64,000 nt of DNA from Chryseobacterium scophthalmum (GTDB lineage Bacteria > Bacteroidota > Bacteroidia > Flavobacteriales > Weeksellaceae), in the NCBI RefSeq assembly GCF_900143185.1, contig NZ_FSRQ01000001.1, positions 1,116,001-1,180,000 on the forward strand, written 5' to 3'. The notes beneath the pieces were generated by a model. It ran no database searches. It was not told the origin of the DNA and saw only the letters and a program-made list of their open reading frames with translations. The translations under genes were made by a program, and so were the position numbers. How positions within the stretch are numbered: the stretch's first letter is position 1; each line of letters opens with the position of its first letter. This document shows, piece after piece, positions 16,707 to 28,105 of this stretch.

Positions 16707-18602
16707 TTATGATTTTTTTGAAATTAAAATTTTTGAGTTATCGGCATTCATTACTTTTTTTCTGAAACTTACATAGTCATTGTATTTATCTTTAGAATGA
16801 AGCCCTTTTTTCATTTGAAAAAACCTTTTTACAATAAGCTTATCTTCTTTCTTTTCAAAAGAAATTTTATACGTACCAAATTCTGAATTTACATTTCCGT
16901 TTTCCGGCATTTCTTCAATGATATATCCTGCGGGAAGCTTATAAATGATCTCATATTCGTCTTCGTAAGAAAAGCGATTTTCAAAAGGAAGACTTCTGTT
17001 TTCATCCTGATGGTATCTAGCATTGGTATAAATAGGAACAGCTCTGAAAATATAACTAGAACCTACCATTTTAGAATAATTAACAGCTTTAAAATTCAGA
17101 TCAAAATCGATTGTTGCCAAATCTCTGTTATTTTTAAAATCAGACATCTCAACCTTTTCAAAATCTAATATAGAAAGTGTATTCTTTATGGTATTATTTT
17201 TCTCAGACTGCCCTAATCCTGCAAATACTAAATTAAAATCATACTGATTTCCGGTATAAGTAAATTTACCGTTCCCGGTAATCGTTTTATCGGGATTTAA
17301 CTGAATATTTAAAACCTGTTTTTCTTTATTTTGCTGTGAAGAATAGCTTGGGGTTTCCATAATCTCAATTCCATCAGGCTTTACAGCTAAAACATTCCTA
17401 TCGGTTGTACTGAAACTTAAATGATTGTAAGCCATTTCCTGAGATGTATTTTCCAGCCAGATATTTCCTTTTTCTGTTGGAATAACCAAAATCACGTGAT
17501 TCCCTCCCATTTTTGGAAAATCTATATCAAAACTTATTGGTGAAGAATTAGAATTAATAATTACATAATAAGATTTTATTCCCGCTTCATCCAAAAGCGT
17601 TTTCATGTAATTGGTAAGACCTTTACAATCGCCATAACCTTTTTTCTGAACCTCATCCGGCATCATCGGTTGCCAACCTCCAATTCCCAAGGCTACGAAA
17701 ACATATCGTGTTTTGCTTTGCATATACTGATAGATTTTCTTCACTTTTTCTTCCGTAGATCCTGAAAGATTAAGCGCAGCAATTTCAGATTTTATTTGCG
17801 GAGTAGAAACCGAAACTGGTGTCAAAAGATTGTTATAATACCATAAACCGAAATCTTTCCAAGTTGTGATATTCCCTTTTTTTCCAACCAAATTAAACTG
17901 ATCCAAAGAAAAACTTACTTTGGGTAGTATTTTTTTAGGACTTGGAACCATATCTTCCTGATCAATTGCCGGAATATTTTGATAAGTATACAATTTCCCG
18001 CCATCTCCTTCTGAAACATTTACCGAAGCAAACCCAAAAGGCGAATCATAAGTTTTCGAGCGTAAATTGATTCCTGATTTATTGATAACTTTAAAACTGC
18101 TTTTCTGTAACGAAATATTAAAGTCATTAAAAGGTGTAAAATCCGGAATAAAAACTGTATTCTGATCTTTCTGATCGTAACTAAACTCAATGGTATAAGG
18201 ATAACTTGTAGGTGTATAAGATAAATACATCATCCTGTTATCAGAATAAAATGAACCCTGAGAATTAGCTGCAACATCAGTAAAATCACTTTTAGAATAG
18301 CTTTTTATTTTAGCACCCTTTTCATCATATACTGTTACTTTGACGTTAGAAACCGTGTTTCCTTTTTCATAATATATTTTTGGAAGCGAAAAACCAACCG
18401 CATCTTTATTGATTACTGTAATTGCTGAAGAGTTCCGATAAACGATTTCGTCCACTTTATTGATTTCCAAAACTGTGCTTTCGTTTCGGATGACAGCACT
18501 TGCGTTCTTTTTTAAAACATCACTAATTTCTGATACCGGATAACTTTGTGCATAGTAAAAAGAAGCTAAAGAAAATGCTCCTACACACCATAATTTCATC
18601 AT
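16707..18602 (-). CDS. DUF3857/transglutaminase-core secreted protein
   Basis: A 631-residue paralogue of the following gene, with a signal peptide (ending SFYYAQ), a DUF3857 domain, then a transglutaminase core. Here the Cys (GYGDCKGLTNYM, residue 326) and His (GGNHVILV, residue 369) are present. The third position is Glu384 (WLENTS) where Asp is usual. Proteins of this build are common in Bacteroidota envelopes, but their substrate is unknown. The ATG at 18602 is used rather than a TTG at 18620, because that TTG lies inside a perfect -7 promoter box. Confidence 0.86.
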   Translation of the reverse strand: MMKLWCVGAFSLASFYYAQSYPVSEISDVLKKNASAVIRNESTVLEINKVDEIVYRNSSAITVINKDAVGFSLPKIYYEKGNTVSNVKVTVYDEKGAKIKSYSKSDFTDVAANSQGSFYSDNRMMYLSYTPTSYPYTIEFSYDQKDQNTVFIPDFTPFNDFNISLQKSSFKVINKSGINLRSKTYDSPFGFASVNVSEGDGGKLYTYQNIPAIDQEDMVPSPKKILPKVSFSLDQFNLVGKKGNITTWKDFGLWYYNNLLTPVSVSTPQIKSEIAALNLSGSTEEKVKKIYQYMQSKTRYVFVALGIGGWQPMMPDEVQKKGYGDCKGLTNYMKTLLDEAGIKSYYVIINSNSSPISFDIDFPKMGGNHVILVIPTEKGNIWLENTSQEMAYNHLSFSTTDRNVLAVKPDGIEIMETPSYSSQQNKEKQVLNIQLNPDKTITGNGKFTYTGNQYDFNLVFAGLGQSEKNNTIKNTLSILDFEKVEMSDFKNNRDLATIDFDLNFKAVNYSKMVGSSYIFRAVPIYTNARYHQDENRSLPFENRFSYEDEYEIIYKLPAGYIIEEMPENGNVNSEFGTYKISFEKKEDKLIVKRFFQMKKGLHSKDKYNDYVSFRKKVMNADNSKILISKKS

Positions 18603-18617
18603 TGTTAATATTTTCCT

Positions 18618-18625
18618 CAAAAATA
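18618..18625 (-). promoter_or_regulatory. -7 box for the DUF3857 pair
   Basis: TATTTTTG on the minus strand (perfect TAnnTTTG), 15 bases before the chosen ATG. Confidence 0.5.
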
Positions 18626-18694
18626 TAAAAAATCTTAATAAAATGTTAAAAAATTATCATAAATATGAGAATTATTAGATTTTTTTTAATCAAA

Positions 18695-18722
18695 AAAAGG
18701 CTCCATAAAAATGGAGCCTTTA
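18695..18722 (-). terminator. Rho-independent terminator after gyrB
   Basis: AAAGGCTCCAT pairs with ATGGAGCCTTT around a short A-rich loop, flanked by A/T runs. It lies about 20 bases after the gyrB stop. Confidence 0.82.
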
Positions 18723-18743
18723 AAATATTATTTAAAAAGATGA

Positions 18744-20684
<1,941 letters not shown>

Positions 20685-20910
20685 TTAAATAAATTTGCTT
20701 AATGCAAAGACCCACAAATATCGTGATTTTTTTCGACTTATGAAAGTAATTTCCATCATAAAATATCAGAATTTATCCTAAAAAACAGAGTTTATTTTAA
20801 CGAAAAAAAACAATAAAGTTACAATGCAGATTTGAATTGATTGGAATGTTTTAAATCATATTTCTTCTCAACAATTTATCCTTAACTTTAAACTTGAAAA
20901 ATTAAATTTT

Positions 20911-22254
20911 ATGGATGATTTTATTGCTGCACGCGCCCAAATGGCGCTTTCTTTAGGTTTTCATATCATCTTCGCCTGTGTTGGAATGGTTATGCCTTTT
21001 TTAATGGCATTTGCCCACTGGAAATATCTTAAAACCGGAAACGAAATTTACAAAGGTCTTACCAAAGCGTGGAGCAAAGGAGTTGCAATTCTTTTTGCAA
21101 CCGGAGCAGTTTCCGGAACCATGCTTTCATTTGAACTCGGGTTGCTCTGGCCTGGTTTTATGAAACATGCAGGACCTATTTTCGGAATGCCGTTTTCTCT
21201 TGAAGGAACAGCATTTTTTATTGAAGCGATTGCTATTGGCTTTTTCCTTTACGGATGGGATAAATTTAATAAATGGTTTCACTGGTTTTGTGGATTTTTG
21301 GTTGGCTTAAGCGGTTTAGCTTCAGGGATTTTAGTGGTTGCGGCAAATGCGTGGATGAATTCACCAATCGGATTTGACTATATCAATGGACAATACCTCA
21401 ATATAGACCCTATAAAAGCCATGTTTAATGACGCTTGGTTTCCACAGGCATTACATATGACAGTTGCCGCTTTTTGTGCAACAGGATTTGCGGTTGCGGG
21501 AGTTCATGCTTTTTTAATTATGCGAAAGAAAAATGTAGAATTTCACACCAAAGCATTTAGAATTGCTGCAGCTTTTGCAATGATTGGTGCTTTCGGTGCA
21601 CCTTTGAGTGGTGATGTTGCTGCAAAATCTGTGGCTGAAAGACAACCTATAAAGTTAGCCGCAATGGAAGCTCATTTTGAAACCGAAAAAGGAGCAGCTT
21701 TTGTATTGGGTGGAATTCCAGATGAAGAAAAAGGAGAAATTAAATATGCTATAAAAATTCCAAAAGTTTTAAGTTTTTTGGTGAGTAATGATTTTAATGC
21801 TGAAGTAAAAGGTTTAAATGATTTCCCGAGAGATGAATGGCCACCTATTGCTGTTGTACATTATGCTTTTCAGATTATGATTTTCTTTGGCGTTGTGATG
21901 ATCTGCATTGGAAGCCTGTATCTTTATGCTTTCTTTTTCAAAAAAGATTGGCTGAATAAAAACTGGCTTTTAAAAACATTTCTTTTTGCTACACCTTTTG
22001 GATATATTGCTTTGGAAGCAGGTTGGACAGTCACAGAAGTCGGCAGACAACCCTGGATTATCTACGGAATTATGAAAACAGTGGACGCTGTTACGCCGAT
22101 GCCCGGAATTCAGTATTCATTTTATTTTTTTACGGCTATATTTATTTCATTATCATTAATTATTATTTTTCTTTTGAGAAGACAGATACAAATGGTTCCC
22201 AAACTTTACGATCCTACAGACCCTCAGTTTAATTCTAAAAACAAAAAATCATGA
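20911..22254 (+). CDS. cydA: Cytochrome bd quinol oxidase subunit I
   Basis: Haem-carrying subunit of the high-affinity terminal oxidase. 447 residues with about nine membrane helices. The haem ligand His is in ARAQMALSLGFHIIF near the N-terminus. GRQPW (EVGRQPWIIYG) and the quinol-loop sequence QPIKLAAMEAHFET are typical. The Q-loop is of the short type. It overlaps cydB by four bases (ATGA), so the two are coupled. In flavobacteria this oxidase serves respiration at low oxygen from menaquinol. A weak -7-like TAACTTTA lies about 20 bases upstream. Confidence 0.96.
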   Translation: MDDFIAARAQMALSLGFHIIFACVGMVMPFLMAFAHWKYLKTGNEIYKGLTKAWSKGVAILFATGAVSGTMLSFELGLLWPGFMKHAGPIFGMPFSLEGTAFFIEAIAIGFFLYGWDKFNKWFHWFCGFLVGLSGLASGILVVAANAWMNSPIGFDYINGQYLNIDPIKAMFNDAWFPQALHMTVAAFCATGFAVAGVHAFLIMRKKNVEFHTKAFRIAAAFAMIGAFGAPLSGDVAAKSVAERQPIKLAAMEAHFETEKGAAFVLGGIPDEEKGEIKYAIKIPKVLSFLVSNDFNAEVKGLNDFPRDEWPPIAVVHYAFQIMIFFGVVMICIGSLYLYAFFFKKDWLNKNWLLKTFLFATPFGYIALEAGWTVTEVGRQPWIIYGIMKTVDAVTPMPGIQYSFYFFTAIFISLSLIIIFLLRRQIQMVPKLYDPTDPQFNSKNKKS

Positions 22255-23258
22255 TCTACGTTGTAATTGGTTTTCTATGGCTTTCCGTATGTCTTTATGT
22301 GATTTTGGGCGGCGCTGATTTCGGAGCCGGAATCGTAGAATTAATGACCAAAAAGAAAAACAGAAAGTACACCGAAAAAATCATGTACGAGTCGATTGCT
22401 CCTGTTTGGGAAGCCAATCACATGTGGCTCATCATTGCCATTGTAATTCTGTTTGTAGGATTTCCTGAAATCTACACCACCTTGTCAACTTACCTTCACA
22501 TTCCATTAGTATTAATGCTTGTCGGAATTATTGCAAGAGGTACAGCATTTACTTTCAGACATTACGATGCCGTGGAAGACCGATGGCAGATTATTTATAC
22601 TCAGATTTTCTATTATGCAAGTCTTTTAACGCCTTTTTTCTTAGGTTTAATAGCTGCTGCAACTGTTTCACAATCGATCAATCCAGATGCAAATAACTTT
22701 TTAGATTTATATGTTTTCAGTTGGCTCAATTGGTTCGGCGTTGCGGTGGGATTGTTTACCGTCTCGCTTTGTGCCTATTTGGCATCCATTTTTTCTTTAC
22801 GGGAAACTAGCGATAGATTGGAATTAGAATTAATGATTCACAAATCCCATCAAACAATGATTTTTGTAGTCATTACAGGATTATTGGTTTTCTTAGCGGC
22901 TTATCTTTCCGGTATCCCTTTAACAAAATGGATCTTCTCAAAATATCTCGGAGTGATGGCTATTAGTTTTGCAACAGTTGCTTTAGGTTTAATTTTAAGA
23001 GCGATGCATAAGAAGAAATTACTTCCCGTAAGAGCTTTGGCAGGATTCCAAATCATAATGATTTTAGTGGCGGCAACTTACCAACATAATCCTGATATTA
23101 TTTTATTAGGAAACGGACAGCATCTTTCGTTATTAGAACATGTAGCCTCACCAAAAACCATTTCTGCTTTAGGATGGGCTTTGTTATTGGGTTCCCTATT
23201 TATTTTACCTTTTTTATTTTATCTGATGTTTTCATTTTCAAAAGCATCAAAGAAATAA
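22251..23258 (+). CDS. cydB: Cytochrome bd quinol oxidase subunit II
   Basis: 335-residue partner of CydA, with about eight to nine membrane helices and a start IYVVIGFLWLSVCLYVILGG, followed by DFGAGIVELM and YESIAPVWEANHMWLI, both family signatures. It stabilises the di-haem site of CydA. Its start overlaps the cydA stop by four bases. No small third subunit (CydX-like) was recognised after it: only 39 bases remain to the convergent mscS gene. Confidence 0.96.
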   Translation: MIYVVIGFLWLSVCLYVILGGADFGAGIVELMTKKKNRKYTEKIMYESIAPVWEANHMWLIIAIVILFVGFPEIYTTLSTYLHIPLVLMLVGIIARGTAFTFRHYDAVEDRWQIIYTQIFYYASLLTPFFLGLIAAATVSQSINPDANNFLDLYVFSWLNWFGVAVGLFTVSLCAYLASIFSLRETSDRLELELMIHKSHQTMIFVVITGLLVFLAAYLSGIPLTKWIFSKYLGVMAISFATVALGLILRAMHKKKLLPVRALAGFQIIMILVAATYQHNPDIILLGNGQHLSLLEHVASPKTISALGWALLLGSLFILPFLFYLMFSFSKASKK

Positions 23259-23297
23259 ATAATTTTAAATTTTGATAATTTTTAAATTCCTGAAAAG

Positions 23298-24158
23298 CTA
23301 CACTTTTTCCGGCCAGTTTACATCCAGTGTTCTGACCGGAAACGGAATGCTTATTTTGTGTTGATCAAAAGCTTTTTTTATGGAAATAATCGCATCATGC
23401 CCCATTTTAAGATAATCTATCTGCTCAGTAGATCTACACCATAAACGGACGGTAAAATTGATTGAACTATCACCAAACTCCTGATAAAAAAGGGTAATTT
23501 CTTCTTCAGGAGCAAGACCTTCAATATTTTTTAAAGCATCTACAGTAATTTGAACTACTTTTTCTAAATCAGCATCATAAGAAACTCCTACTTTCAGATC
23601 GAGACGGCGTTTGCCAAGAAGAGAATAGTTTTCAACCGGATTTTGAAAAACATCTTTATTCGGAATAATGACCATTTTCCCTTGAAAAGTTTTGATAACA
23701 GTATCACGAAGATTCACCTCCATTACTTTTCCCATATAGTTTTTAACCGAAACAATATCACCGATATGCAGAGGTTTTCGAAACGAAATAAAAATTCCCG
23801 AAATAAAGTTGGCTGCAATATCCTGAAATGCAAAAGCCAAAGCCAACCCGAAAATTCCAGCTCCGGCAAGAATTGAGGTTACTGCCTTATCAAGTTTTAG
23901 AATGCTCAGCGCCGTAAAAAAAACAACGCCAAGAACAGTGATATAAATAAATGTGCTGAAAAGATGGGTTATCGTATGATTGGAAGAAATTTTACCAAAA
24001 ATTTTCAATGTCAGTTTCCTGATCCATTTTGCAACGAAAAATCCAATTACCAAAATAAACGCTGCCAAAAGCAGGTTGGGTAAAATTTTTACAATTTCCC
24101 GGAACCAAAGTTCAAGTTTTTCATCGATTAGCTCTATAGCTTTGTTGAGATCAAACAT
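23298..24158 (-). CDS. mscS: Small-conductance mechanosensitive channel, MscS family
   Basis: A 286-residue inner-membrane channel of near-minimal MscS build. It has a lead helix (LPNLLLAAFILVIGFFVAKWI), TM2, and the pore helix TM3 with the Gly/Ala packing pattern (ILAGAGIFGLALAFAFQDIA). The cytoplasmic beta domain (FRKPLHIGDIVSVKNYMGKV, VIIPNKDVFQNPVENYS) and C-terminal cage follow. It opens under membrane tension to release osmolytes on hypo-osmotic shock. Monocistronic and convergent with cydB. Confidence 0.94.
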   Translation of the reverse strand: MFDLNKAIELIDEKLELWFREIVKILPNLLLAAFILVIGFFVAKWIRKLTLKIFGKISSNHTITHLFSTFIYITVLGVVFFTALSILKLDKAVTSILAGAGIFGLALAFAFQDIAANFISGIFISFRKPLHIGDIVSVKNYMGKVMEVNLRDTVIKTFQGKMVIIPNKDVFQNPVENYSLLGKRRLDLKVGVSYDADLEKVVQITVDALKNIEGLAPEEEITLFYQEFGDSSINFTVRLWCRSTEQIDYLKMGHDAIISIKKAFDQHKISIPFPVRTLDVNWPEKV

Positions 24159-24257
24159 AGATTAAGATTGTGTTTTTATTGACCATTTCAGCCATTTTAA
24201 ATGTATAAAAAATATATGACTTAAAATATTTTTTATAAATCTTAGATTTTCAAAGCA

Positions 24258-25076
24258 TTATTTCTTCAACAAAACAACTTCTACTCTGCGATTTTTAGTT
24301 TTATCCAATTCTGTTTCTTCGGGATATGCAACAGGATGGAGGTGACCGAGTCCTTTTGCAGTAATTCTGCTGGAATCAATTCCGTTTTTCAATAGAAATT
24401 CTTTGATTGCATTGGCTCTGGTAAACGAAAGATTAAATGTTTTTAAATCTAAATCTTCACCATCAAAATTTTCATAGTCACAGCAAATATGTCCCTGCAA
24501 TTCAATTTTTAATGTAGGATTTTCTTTTAGAATTTTTAAAAGTTTTACAATCTCAGATTGCCCTTTCGGGAGCCAAATATGACGACCTCCAACAAAATTG
24601 ACATTCGGAAGTGCAAAAGTATCTTTCACTTTCATCTGAGAAATTTCCGTACTTAAAAAACTGGGCAAAGCATTTCTTGAAACTTTCTCTCCCGAAGCAA
24701 AAGTTTTTTCAATAAAAATATCAACCCTACGGTTTTTTCCACGCAGTTCCTCGGTACTGTTGTCATTGATTTGTTTTTCTTCACCTAAACCAACAACACT
24801 GATTAATTGGATGTTTTCTGAAATTTTATCCTGAAGATAATGGCGAACTGTATTTGCACGATTTTCTGAAAGTTTCACGTTATATTCATTCGTTCCGGAA
24901 GAATCACAATTTCCAAAAATTTTGAATTTTAAGCTGGTTCTCAATTGTGTTAAACTATCCAGTTTTTGTTTAGATTCAAGATTTAGTTCGTAAGAATTGT
25001 GTATAAAATAAACAGAAGTCATCATTTGTGCATTCAATCCTGTTGAAATTAAAAAGAACAAAACAAAATATTTCAT
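24258..25076 (-). CDS. Secreted protein with two OmpA peptidoglycan-binding domains
   Basis: 272 residues with a signal peptide (1-16, FFLISTGLNAQ). It is built from two OmpA C-terminal-like modules in tandem. The first is about residues 20-125 (KIFGNCDSSGTNEYNVKLSE ... GKNRRVDIFIE) and the second about 155-272 (LQGHICCDYENFDG ... LSFTRANAIKEFL ... KNRRVEVVLLKK). Each has the ENRAxxVxxYL-type helix and the NRRVE/D end. There is no outer-membrane barrel, so it is probably a soluble or periplasmic linker to peptidoglycan. The second module contains CC at the ligand-loop position, which is unusual. Monocistronic. Confidence 0.86.
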   Translation of the reverse strand: MKYFVLFFLISTGLNAQMMTSVYFIHNSYELNLESKQKLDSLTQLRTSLKFKIFGNCDSSGTNEYNVKLSENRANTVRHYLQDKISENIQLISVVGLGEEKQINDNSTEELRGKNRRVDIFIEKTFASGEKVSRNALPSFLSTEISQMKVKDTFALPNVNFVGGRHIWLPKGQSEIVKLLKILKENPTLKIELQGHICCDYENFDGEDLDLKTFNLSFTRANAIKEFLLKNGIDSSRITAKGLGHLHPVAYPEETELDKTKNRRVEVVLLKK

Positions 25077-25132
25077 CGGTTTGAGTTTTCTTTACAACGG
25101 AAAAATATTTAATTATTGTTTCAAAAAACAAA

Positions 25133-25160
25133 AAATTCCTGAAAATAATTTCAGGAATTT
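25133..25160 (-). terminator. Terminator after lysS
   Basis: AATTCCTGAAA pairs with TTTCAGGAATT around ATAA, with an A/T tail. It lies 28 bases past the lysS stop on the minus strand. Confidence 0.72.
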
Positions 25161-25187
25161 AAATATAATTTTGTTTGATAATTGAGC

Positions 25188-26885
25188 TTAAGCCAATTTC
25201 ATCAAAACAACTTCGTCTATCTTCTCTACTTTCACCAAGTTTCCTTTCGTTAAAGTTTTTGAAGCCTTATCCCATTTTTTACCGGATAATTTACTTAAAG
25301 TTTTCACTTCAGCCAAAGCAATTTGCTCGCCTGATTTCAAAATATCAAGAATCAAATGCTCATCTTCTCCCAACTCAATTTGAGGAACTAATTTTTCAGG
25401 CTTCATTTGAGGGAAGAATAATACTTCCTGAATTGAAGGATTGTTAGTTAAGAACATGATCAATCTGTCCATACCTATTCCCATTCCTGAAGTTGGCGGC
25501 ATTCCGTATTCTAAAGCTCTCAAGAAATCTTCATCAATAAATTGCCCTGCTTCATCATCTCCTTTTTCAGCTAATTTTAATTGGTCTTCAAAACGTGCTC
25601 TTTGGTCAATCGGGTCATTTAATTCCGAATAAGCATTCGCGATTTCTTTACCGCAAACCATTAATTCAAAACGCTCGGTAAGACCTTCCTGACTTCTGTG
25701 TTTTTTAGTCAAAGGCGACATTTCTACCGGATAATCGGTAATGAAAGTTGGCTGAATGAAGTTTCCTTCACATTTTTCACCAAAAATTTCGTCGATTAAT
25801 TTTCCTTTACCCATCGTTTCGTTTACTTCGATTCCGATAGATTTAGCAAAGTCAAACAATTCCTGTTCAGATTTTCCTGTAATATCAAAACCTGTATATT
25901 TTTGAATGGCTTCTGTCATCGAAACTCTAGCATAAGGTGCTTTGAAATCAATTTCCTGATCACCGAATTTTGCTTTTGTAGTTCCGTTCACTGCGATTGC
26001 ACAATGTTCTATCATTTTCTCGGTGAAATCCATCATCCAATAGTAATCTTTGTAAGCTACATAGATCTCCATAACGGTAAATTCAGGATTGTGAGTTCTG
26101 TCCATTCCTTCATTTCTGAAGTTTTTTGAGAATTCATATACTCCGTCAAAACCACCAACGATCAATCTTTTCAGATATAATTCATTCGCAATTCTCATAT
26201 ACAAAGGAATATCCAAAGCATTGTGATGCGTGATGAATGGTCTTGCTGCAGCTCCACCAGGAATAGCCTGTAAAACCGGAGTTTCTACTTCAATATAACC
26301 TGCATCATTAAAAAACTGACGCATTGCAGTATACATTTTTGTTCTCTTCACGAAAGTTTCCTTTACGTGAGGATTTACGATTAAATCTACATAACGCTGT
26401 CTGTATCTTAATTCAGCATCATTGAAAGCATCGTGCACTACTCCATTCTCATCAGTTTTTGCCTGAGGAAGAGGTCTTAAAGTTTTCGTTAAAAGCGTAA
26501 AGTTTTTTACCAAAACCGTCATTTCACCAACCTGAGTTGTGAACAATTCTCCTTCGATACCAATAATATCACCGATGTCTAAAAGGTGTTTGTAAACGTC
26601 GTTGTATAAAGTTTTATCTTCTCCTGTACAGATTTCGTCTCTGTTGAAATATACCTGAATTTTCCCTGTAGAATCCTGCAATTCAGCAAAAGAAGCCTTC
26701 CCCTGAATTCTACGAGACATTAATCTTCCCGCAATCTTCACCTGTTTACTTTCAGAAAAATTCTGTTTTATAGATTCTGTAGTATCTGTAACGTTATATT
26801 CTTCCGCAGGGAATGCGTTGATTCCCATTTCAACAAGCTTATTCAGCTTTTCTCTTCTAATGATTTCCTGTTCTGATAATTGCAT
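25188..26885 (-). CDS. lysS: Lysyl-tRNA synthetase, class II
   Basis: Charges tRNA-Lys. 565 residues: an OB-fold anticodon-binding domain (residues 55-150, VKIAGRLMSRRIQGKASFAE), then the class II core with motif 1, motif 2 (FRNEGMDRTHNPEFTVMEIY) and motif 3 (GMGIGMDRLIMFLTN). After motif 3 there is an extra tail of about 60 residues (EDEHLILDILKSGEQIALAE ... VLMKLA) that E. coli LysS (505) lacks. I believe such tails are usual in flavobacterial LysS. A -7 box lies at 26909-26916. Monocistronic. Confidence 0.97.
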   Translation of the reverse strand: MQLSEQEIIRREKLNKLVEMGINAFPAEEYNVTDTTESIKQNFSESKQVKIAGRLMSRRIQGKASFAELQDSTGKIQVYFNRDEICTGEDKTLYNDVYKHLLDIGDIIGIEGELFTTQVGEMTVLVKNFTLLTKTLRPLPQAKTDENGVVHDAFNDAELRYRQRYVDLIVNPHVKETFVKRTKMYTAMRQFFNDAGYIEVETPVLQAIPGGAAARPFITHHNALDIPLYMRIANELYLKRLIVGGFDGVYEFSKNFRNEGMDRTHNPEFTVMEIYVAYKDYYWMMDFTEKMIEHCAIAVNGTTKAKFGDQEIDFKAPYARVSMTEAIQKYTGFDITGKSEQELFDFAKSIGIEVNETMGKGKLIDEIFGEKCEGNFIQPTFITDYPVEMSPLTKKHRSQEGLTERFELMVCGKEIANAYSELNDPIDQRARFEDQLKLAEKGDDEAGQFIDEDFLRALEYGMPPTSGMGIGMDRLIMFLTNNPSIQEVLFFPQMKPEKLVPQIELGEDEHLILDILKSGEQIALAEVKTLSKLSGKKWDKASKTLTKGNLVKVEKIDEVVLMKLA

Positions 26886-26908
26886 TGTAATTCAATTTTT
26901 TCGAATTG

Positions 26909-26916
26909 CAAAAATA
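26909..26916 (-). promoter_or_regulatory. -7 box for lysS
   Basis: TATTTTTG on the minus strand, perfect TAnnTTTG, 23 bases before the ATG. Confidence 0.5.
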
Positions 26917-26944
26917 GTGAATTTTATAGGTTTATGGAAGTTAA

Positions 26945-27163
26945 ATTTTGGTAAGAAATTTTTCTCGCAGATTAAGCAAATTTTGCAGATTTATATTCAG
27001 CGTAAATTTCTCAATCCGTAGGAATTTCTACAGCGTTGCTTAGATTCTATAGAAATGACAATTTATGATTTTATGTTGAAATCGCAGCCCGACTTGAGCG
27101 GAAATCCTTTTGTGAGGAGAAACGACGAACAAAAGATTGGAGTGGAAGGCGGATTAAGCTGCC
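26945..27163. repeat. Composite dispersed repeats in the lysS-rlmF gap
   Basis: The 293-base gap contains a CTCGCAGATTAAGCAAATTTTGCAGATTT tract type repeat (about 26965-26993) and, at 27083-27163, an element beginning GCAGCCCGACTTGAGCGG and ending GATTGGAGTGGAAGGCGG. The latter recurs in reverse orientation between trpE and trpG (31178-31285), and its tail is related to 59673-59697. No gene is seen. Confidence 0.6.
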
Positions 27164-27178
27164 CAAATTATTAAAATC

Positions 27179-28105
27179 TTAAAACCAATTTTTCCTGTTT
27201 TCTTTTGGAATAAATGTCCACGCTAATATTCTGCTGATTTTCTGGCCTTGAGCCATATCAATAGTTTTCACCTCAACAGCTTTTACTTTGTTTAAAAGTG
27301 ATGTCAGCTTAAAAAGATTTTCCTGTTTGGAAACCAAACACGTAAACCAAAGAATTTGAGATGAAAACAAAGCGCTTTCTTCAATCATTTTTGAGATAAA
27401 AGCCAATTCACCTCCTTCGCACCATAACTCAAATTGTTGTCCTCCAAAATTAAGATTGGTTTTGGGAGTTTTTGATTTTTTAAGATTTTTTGTCTTCCTT
27501 AGATTTCCTTTCATTGCAGATTCTTCAGAATCATGGAAAGGCGGATTACACATAGAGAATGTGAATCGATTTTCGGGAGAAAGAATATTTTTGAATATAA
27601 AATTTGAATCCGGTTGAAATTTCAACTGAATATGAGATGAAAAATCAGGATTATCATCTAAAATCTTCTGAGCATTTTCCAAAGATTTCTGATTAATATC
27701 GGTTCCCAACATTTCCCACCCGTAAGATTGATGGGCAATTAAGGGGTACACCAAATTGGCTCCGGTTCCGATATCGAGACCTTTTATGGATAAATCCTTT
27801 AGAATTTCTTCAGAATTTTCAGTCAACAAATCTGCGAGATAATGAATATAATCTGCACGCCCAGGAATTGGCGGACAAAGATTCTGGTCTGGAATATCCC
27901 AATTTTTAACTCCGTAAAAATGTTGCAATAAAGCTTTATTCAGCAGTTTGACAGCTTTAGGAATACTGAAATTAATCGTTGGCGTACCGTAAGAATTGAT
28001 GAAAACATAATGTTTCAATTCTGGCACACAAGAAATCAGCTGTTCAAAATCGTAAGAATTTCGGTGCAGATTTCTTGGGTGCAGAGTTGATTTTTCGGCA
28101 GTCAT
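27179..28105 (-). CDS. rlmF: 23S rRNA (adenine-1618-N6) methyltransferase
   Basis: A 308-residue SAM-dependent methyltransferase that modifies A1618 of 23S rRNA. The N6-adenine motif is CNPPFHDSEESAMKGN; the SAM pocket is GLDIGTGANLVYPLI and MLGTDINQKSLENAQKIL. The N-terminal region HPRNLHRNSYDFEQLI and WDIPDQNLCPPIPGRADYIH matches RlmF specifically. Its stop abuts the upstream cytochrome gene (ends 28106), and the three genes 28674 to 27179 form one minus-strand run. Confidence 0.93.
   Translation of the reverse strand: MTAEKSTLHPRNLHRNSYDFEQLISCVPELKHYVFINSYGTPTINFSIPKAVKLLNKALLQHFYGVKNWDIPDQNLCPPIPGRADYIHYLADLLTENSEEILKDLSIKGLDIGTGANLVYPLIAHQSYGWEMLGTDINQKSLENAQKILDDNPDFSSHIQLKFQPDSNFIFKNILSPENRFTFSMCNPPFHDSEESAMKGNLRKTKNLKKSKTPKTNLNFGGQQFELWCEGGELAFISKMIEESALFSSQILWFTCLVSKQENLFKLTSLLNKVKAVEVKTIDMAQGQKISRILAWTFIPKENRKNWF

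Noticed and set aside
25175..25447. 90-codon plus-strand frame
   Set aside because: Antisense to the lysS 3' end.
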